Below, piece by piece: positions 60,525-64,000 of a DNA stretch of 64,000 nucleotides. The position numbers were made by a program, and so were the translations under genes. The stretch's first letter is position 1. Every line of letters begins with the position of its first letter. The DNA is from CAVVFX01 sp963747535 (lineage in GTDB: Bacteria > Acidobacteriota > Terriglobia > Bryobacterales > Bryobacteraceae): positions 558,001 through 622,000 of the forward strand of contig CAVVFX010000017.1 in assembly GCA_963747535.1 (NCBI GenBank), in the 5' to 3' direction. A model generated the notes under the pieces. The model was not told where the DNA came from, ran no database searches, and saw only the letters and a program-made list of their open reading frames with translations.

Positions 60525-61763
60525 GTGAACATTCTCATCATTGGCAGCGGCGGACGCGAGCATGCCCTTGTCTGGCGGCTTGCGCAAAGCCCTTCCCGCC
60601 CACAAGTATTTGCAGCCCCCGGAAATCCCGGCATCGCCGGAATTGCCACGTGCCTGCCGGTCGCGAATCTCTTACCCGCGACGCTGCTCGCGGCTGCTGC
60701 GAGCGTATCAGCCGACCTCACTGTCGTAGGACCCGAAGCTCCGCTGGTCGACGGCGTGGTCGATTGCTTCCATGCCGCGGGACGCCAGATCGTCGGTCCG
60801 ACCGCCGCTGCCGCCCGCCTCGAAGGAAGCAAGGTTTACGCCAAACAGTTCTTCGCCGCTAATGGAATTCCGACAGCGCTCTTCGAAGTGGTCTCCACCA
60901 CCCAGCAAGCCAGCGATGCCTTTCGCCGCTTCGGATTCCCCGTCGTCGTGAAGACCGATGGTCTCGCCGCCGGAAAGGGCGTCGTCATCGCGCACAGTCG
61001 ATCCGAGGCCGAGGCCGCGTATCTGTCACTGGGACCCACGGCTGTCATTGAACAGTTTCTGACGGGCGAGGAAGTCAGTTTCATCGTGCTCTGCGACGGC
61101 ACCCGTTTCACTCCCTTCTCGCCGGCACAGGATCACAAGGCTGCCTTCGACGGCGATCAGGGCCCCAACACCGGTGGCATGGGAGCCTACTCTGACGATC
61201 GTATCCTGACGCCGGCACAGCATCAGGAGATCCTCGATACGATCATTGCTCCAACGGTCGCGGCCTCTCGCTTTACCGGGTTCCTCTATGCTGGCCTGAT
61301 GATGACCGCCGACGGTCCTCGTCTTCTCGAGTACAACGTTCGCATGGGGGATCCTGAAACCCAACCTCTAATGCACCGGCTCGATTGCGATTTTTCCCAG
61401 GTGCTTGCCGCAACGGCGCGTGGGGAACTCGGACACATCACCCTTCCTTCCCGGCCCGATCCTTCGCTGTGTGTAGTCCTGGCATCCGGCGGGTATCCCG
61501 GTAAATTTGACGTCGGGTTTCCAATCACTGGCATCGAATTTGCCGAAACTGGCGGTGCCACCGTCTTCCAAGCCGGCACGCGTATTCAGAATGGCCGATT
61601 GGTGAATTCGGGGGGGCGTGTCCTGGGAGTAACCGCTTCCGGACCGAATCTATCTTTGGCGATAGACCGGGCATACGCCGCCGTCGGCAAGATAGAGTAT
61701 CAAAACGTACGTTTTAGGCGAGATATTGGCCATAAAGGCCTAAAGCGTTACAATAACCACTAG
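60525..61763 (+). CDS. purD: Phosphoribosylamine-glycine ligase
   Basis: 412 residues from GTG 60525 (NILIIGSGGREHALVWRLAQ after the initiator). It joins glycine to phosphoribosylamine with ATP in purine synthesis. ATP-grasp marks: 'FGFPVVVKTDGLAAGKGVVI', 'FLTGEEVSFIVLCDG', 'PFSPAQDHKAAFDGDQGPNT' then GGMGAYS, and 'LLEYNVRMGDPETQPLMHRL'. The C-terminal domain ends 'VRFRRDIGHKGLKR'. Length usual. The open frame upstream of the GTG overlaps mnmG and is not used. Only 10 bp separate the initiator codons of purD and mnmG, so the two promoters must lie inside the opposite genes or overlap. Confidence 0.94.
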   Translation: MNILIIGSGGREHALVWRLAQSPSRPQVFAAPGNPGIAGIATCLPVANLLPATLLAAAASVSADLTVVGPEAPLVDGVVDCFHAAGRQIVGPTAAAARLEGSKVYAKQFFAANGIPTALFEVVSTTQQASDAFRRFGFPVVVKTDGLAAGKGVVIAHSRSEAEAAYLSLGPTAVIEQFLTGEEVSFIVLCDGTRFTPFSPAQDHKAAFDGDQGPNTGGMGAYSDDRILTPAQHQEILDTIIAPTVAASRFTGFLYAGLMMTADGPRLLEYNVRMGDPETQPLMHRLDCDFSQVLAATARGELGHITLPSRPDPSLCVVLASGGYPGKFDVGFPITGIEFAETGGATVFQAGTRIQNGRLVNSGGRVLGVTASGPNLSLAIDRAYAAVGKIEYQNVRFRRDIGHKGLKRYNNH

Positions 61764-61769
61764 GATTGT

Positions 61770-61846
61770 GGGCACGTAGCTCAGTTGGATAGAGCGGTCG
61801 CCTCCTAAGCGACAGGTCAGCAGTTCAAATCTGCTCGTGCCTACCA
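61770..61846 (+). tRNA. tRNA-Arg (anticodon CCT)
   Basis: A 77-nt cloverleaf with encoded CCA. Acceptor stem GGGCACG pairs with CGTGCCT (first pair G-T). D arm GCTC/GAGC; anticodon stem GTCGC/GCGAC with loop CTCCTAA, giving anticodon CCT; T arm AGCAG/CTGCT with loop TTCAAAT; discriminator A; CCA at 61844-61846. It reads the rare AGG codon. Located 6 bp after purD. Confidence 0.95.
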
Positions 61847-61902
61847 CTACCTCTTGCCGGGCTGCTGACGCGCGGAGATTAAATTGCTCTTTCACGTGAG
61901 TT

Positions 61903-63330
61903 ATGGAACGGCAGCATTATCTCTGGACCGCCGGAAGTTCGACGGTCAGCGTATCACTCGCCGCCGACGTCATCACACGCCTCAAGGACGCTATCAAACC
62001 GGATCGACCAGCAGCCGAAATCGGCGGAATCCTACTTGGCCGCCGGGAGTCTGACCACTCGATCTCCATTAAGACCTTCGAACTCGTTTCGTCTGAACAT
62101 CGCCGCGGCATGACATTCACGCTGTCAGGCGCCGACAAACGGAGACTCGAGCAGCGCCTCCGTGCGCGCCATCGCGGCTTGCAACCGGTGGGCTCGTTTC
62201 GAACCCACCTTCGCCAAGGCCTCTACATGGATCAATATGACTTCGACGTGATGCAAGAATATTTCGCGGCATCGACGGATGTCATGCTGTTGATCCGCCC
62301 CACGGATTGGCACGCCGGCTTCTTTGTCTGGGAAGAGGGCGACATCAGCCGGCAGAAGAGCTACGCGGAATTCCCCTTCGATCCCACCGCCTTACAGCTG
62401 AGCTTTGATAAGCCGGCAAAGCCTGAACCCACGGTCGCGACAGCGCCTCGTCAGGCCTCCTTACTCCCTTCTCCACGAAGATTGCCGACGCTGATGAAAG
62501 CCGGCCTGATCTCTGCAACCGCCGGACTGGCTGCGGTCCTCGCCTTTTACACCCACGGACATCGCGTTCCCAATTCGGCCCACGAGACATTGCCGGCAGC
62601 GTCTCCGACGACTATCCTCCCCGCCCGGAACCCGCTACCCCGCGTGGACGCCGTCAATCCCCCCGTCGATCCGGACATCAATCCCCTGAATGCCCAGCCA
62701 GACAACCAATATGAATTGCACGTGAAAATCCCCAGCAAGCCTTCACCTTTCCCCAAAGCGGTAGCTCGCACCGAACCGAATCCGACCTCAGCCCCGCCGC
62801 GTTCACTGCGACAGGCTGCAACGCCGCTTCCCCAGCCGGCGACTCCTCCGGAGCCTCCCCAACCCATTCAAACAGCAAGTATTACTCCGACTCCGGCGGT
62901 AGCCCAAATGATCCTTCGACCCGTGCGGCCGGCCTTCGTCTCCGAGGTCTCGCTGGAACCTTCCCAACCGGGAATACTCCGCCGTGGGATCCATCATGTT
63001 CCGGTTCTGAATCTTTTTGGACGCCACAATTACAAATCCGGAAGCGACTTCGCTCCAGCCCGGCCCGTCCGCGAGGTCAGACCGCGGCTTCCCGAGGACG
63101 TGCAGCAGGAAGGTCCGCAGCATCCCGACGTGGATATTAAAGTCTGGATTGATGAAACCGGCCAGGTCACCAAGGCCGAGTTGCTGTCAGACCACGTCGA
63201 CCCGGAGATCGCCGACGTCGCGTCAAATGCCGCTTACAAGTGGACCTTTGAGCCCGCCCGGCTCTCCGACCGGCCAGTATCCAGCGAAATGGTGATGCAT
63301 TTTCGCTTTGTTCCGAAACAAAGCTACTGA
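61903..63330 (+). CDS. Degenerate JAMM/MPN domain fused to TonB-C domain
   Basis: 475 residues. Residues 1-155 look like an MPN/JAB domain ('AEIGGILLGRRES' with Glu39, 'PVGSFRTHLRQGLYMDQYDF', 'DVMLLIRPTDWHAGFFVWEE'). The first His of the H-x-H metal motif is Arg100 (R-T-H), so peptidase activity is doubtful. A membrane helix follows at about 198-216 ('MKAGLISATAGLAAVLAFYT'), then a Pro-rich stretch of about 150 residues and a TonB C-terminal domain ('DVDIKVWIDETGQVTKAELL', 'AAYKWTFEPARLSDRP'). Energy transfer to outer-membrane receptors is possible. The order MPN-TM-TonB is inverted relative to normal TonB, with a large cytoplasmic domain. Partner genes exbB/exbD are not nearby. Confidence 0.75.
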   Translation: MERQHYLWTAGSSTVSVSLAADVITRLKDAIKPDRPAAEIGGILLGRRESDHSISIKTFELVSSEHRRGMTFTLSGADKRRLEQRLRARHRGLQPVGSFRTHLRQGLYMDQYDFDVMQEYFAASTDVMLLIRPTDWHAGFFVWEEGDISRQKSYAEFPFDPTALQLSFDKPAKPEPTVATAPRQASLLPSPRRLPTLMKAGLISATAGLAAVLAFYTHGHRVPNSAHETLPAASPTTILPARNPLPRVDAVNPPVDPDINPLNAQPDNQYELHVKIPSKPSPFPKAVARTEPNPTSAPPRSLRQAATPLPQPATPPEPPQPIQTASITPTPAVAQMILRPVRPAFVSEVSLEPSQPGILRRGIHHVPVLNLFGRHNYKSGSDFAPARPVREVRPRLPEDVQQEGPQHPDVDIKVWIDETGQVTKAELLSDHVDPEIADVASNAAYKWTFEPARLSDRPVSSEMVMHFRFVPKQSY

Positions 63331-63923
63331 ATGGTGCTCTGACCCTCAACACCCATATCGGTACCCAGGACATTGCGGTTGATGTGCTTGTCCAGATTGA
63401 TGACATACGTCTCTTTGGCGTCGATCAGCACCGGCGAGTGCGTGGCGCAGATGATGCGGAAGTTCTTCTGGTCAGCGAGTTCCAGCAACATTTTGAGGAT
63501 TCGCCGCTGGTTCGATATCGATAGTGCCATTTCAGGCTCGTCGAGCAGCAGCACGGTTCCATCAGGGAAGGACGGGAAGGTCTGGTTGAACATGGACAGC
63601 ATCACCTGCCCGTGGCTCGCCATTCTCAGGAATTCCTGCATCTCCGGCTGGTCCTTGAATAAATCCATCTGCATGCGAGGGTTGTGCTGCTCGGCATCGA
63701 ACAGGAAAACCTTGCCGATCTTCACTCCGCCCGCATCCAGCCTATAGACGTAGTTCTCGACTGTCTCACCGCGCAGCGCGTAATAGATCGAGTGCAGCAG
63801 GGTCGACTTGCCCGAGCCATTCTCGCCAGTCAACATCACCACGGGATGGGAAAGGTCCACGATCATCGGCATGTGGAAATTGAGGTTCACGAACACGGGA
63901 TGCCCAAGAATCTTTAGATACAT
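63324..63923 (-). CDS. AAA-type (ABC-like) ATPase, AAA_21/23 group
   Basis: 199 residues. Walker A G33-E-N-G-S-G-K-S-T ('VVMLTGENGSGKSTLLHSIY'), Walker B and following segment 'VLLLDEPEMALSISNQRRIL', and a switch His in 'RIICATHSPVLIDAKE'. This is a single soluble ATPase domain of the kind found in small SMC/RecF-like ATPases, shorter than most. No membrane partner. It overlaps the JAMM-like gene's stop by 7 bp in a convergent arrangement. Function unknown; in relatives such proteins act in DNA repair, phage defence or as predicted ATP-binding proteins. The last 77 bp of the window upstream show no gene. Confidence 0.85.
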   Translation of the reverse strand: MYLKILGHPVFVNLNFHMPMIVDLSHPVVMLTGENGSGKSTLLHSIYYALRGETVENYVYRLDAGGVKIGKVFLFDAEQHNPRMQMDLFKDQPEMQEFLRMASHGQVMLSMFNQTFPSFPDGTVLLLDEPEMALSISNQRRILKMLLELADQKNFRIICATHSPVLIDAKETYVINLDKHINRNVLGTDMGVEGQSTIQ

Positions 63924-64000
63924 GTGAAACTCAAGGATACCGTGCTTAAGTTGTCCGGCTAAGCCGAAGTGCGTTCGCAGTTACGCAGATGCTCGACACT

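Noticed and set aside
1..64000. CRISPR array or phage island
   Set aside because: No regularly spaced direct repeats, no cas-like or integrase gene, and the dispersed repeats seen are irregularly spaced and not adjacent to one another.

Overview
The window looks like a chromosomal segment from an Acidobacteriota bacterium of the Solibacter/Bryobacter type. This is inferred from the gene families, not from a marker gene. The clues are three giant Oar-like TonB-dependent receptors with an N-terminal carboxypeptidase-regulatory domain, a VWFA protein of the acidobacterial TIGR03436 type, C-terminal TIGR03437-like domains on secreted proteins, an ADOP/MacB-type orphan permease, many TPR proteins, DUF1592/DUF1552 secreted proteins and a high-G+C sequence. 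No rRNA is present. One tRNA (Arg, anticodon CCT) is present. No CRISPR array, prophage or intact insertion sequence was seen.

Left part (1-18.8 kb): a four-gene + strand cassette (two leucine-rich-repeat proteins, a DUF1587/1592/1588/1585 haem-motif protein and a Tat-type DUF1552 protein) with touching or overlapping reading frames. After it comes about 700 bp of gene debris (a receptor 3' remnant and an IS200-like transposase remnant). A tandem alpha/beta-hydrolase follows, then a recombination scar carrying a headless Ser/Thr kinase and the tail of another gene, an Oar-like receptor, a frameshifted secreted gene, a wHTH-TPR protein, a gamma-glutamyltransferase and a DUF362 protein.

Middle part (18.8-41.6 kb): a small membrane protein; MqnA (futalosine route to menaquinone); a VWFA protein; a duplicated-domain secreted protein; an Hsp15-like S4 protein; a tightly overlapping five-gene operon psd-pssA-usg-lptE-holA that ties phospholipid synthesis to LPS transport and replication; a nitroreductase; two convergent Oar-like receptors; a TMTC-like membrane/TPR protein; and a beta-propeller protein with a glycine-rich insert.

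Right part (41.8-64 kb): an ECF sigma / anti-sigma / Spy-like three-gene unit; an IlvD/Edd dehydratase; an ADOP permease; a truncated GxxExxY gene with a 25-bp inverted repeat; an in-frame fusion of GatB with a Bcp-type peroxiredoxin; DUF3309; a TPR/beta-barrel plus glycosidase-like gene pair followed by a MerR regulator; and the chromosome-partitioning region parB-parA, two parS sites, mnmG. Next come divergent purD, tRNA-Arg, a degenerate-JAMM/TonB-C fusion protein and an AAA ATPase. parAB, parS and mnmG suggest the right end lies near the replication origin.

Two dispersed repeat families (a GC-rich core of about 25 bp with extended copies near 60 bp, and a 24-bp hairpin) sit in many intergenic gaps. 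The most interesting items are the GatB-Bcp fusion, the JAMM-like/TonB-C fusion, the synthase-less TPR-porin/glycosidase pair and the stop-codon-donating repeats.
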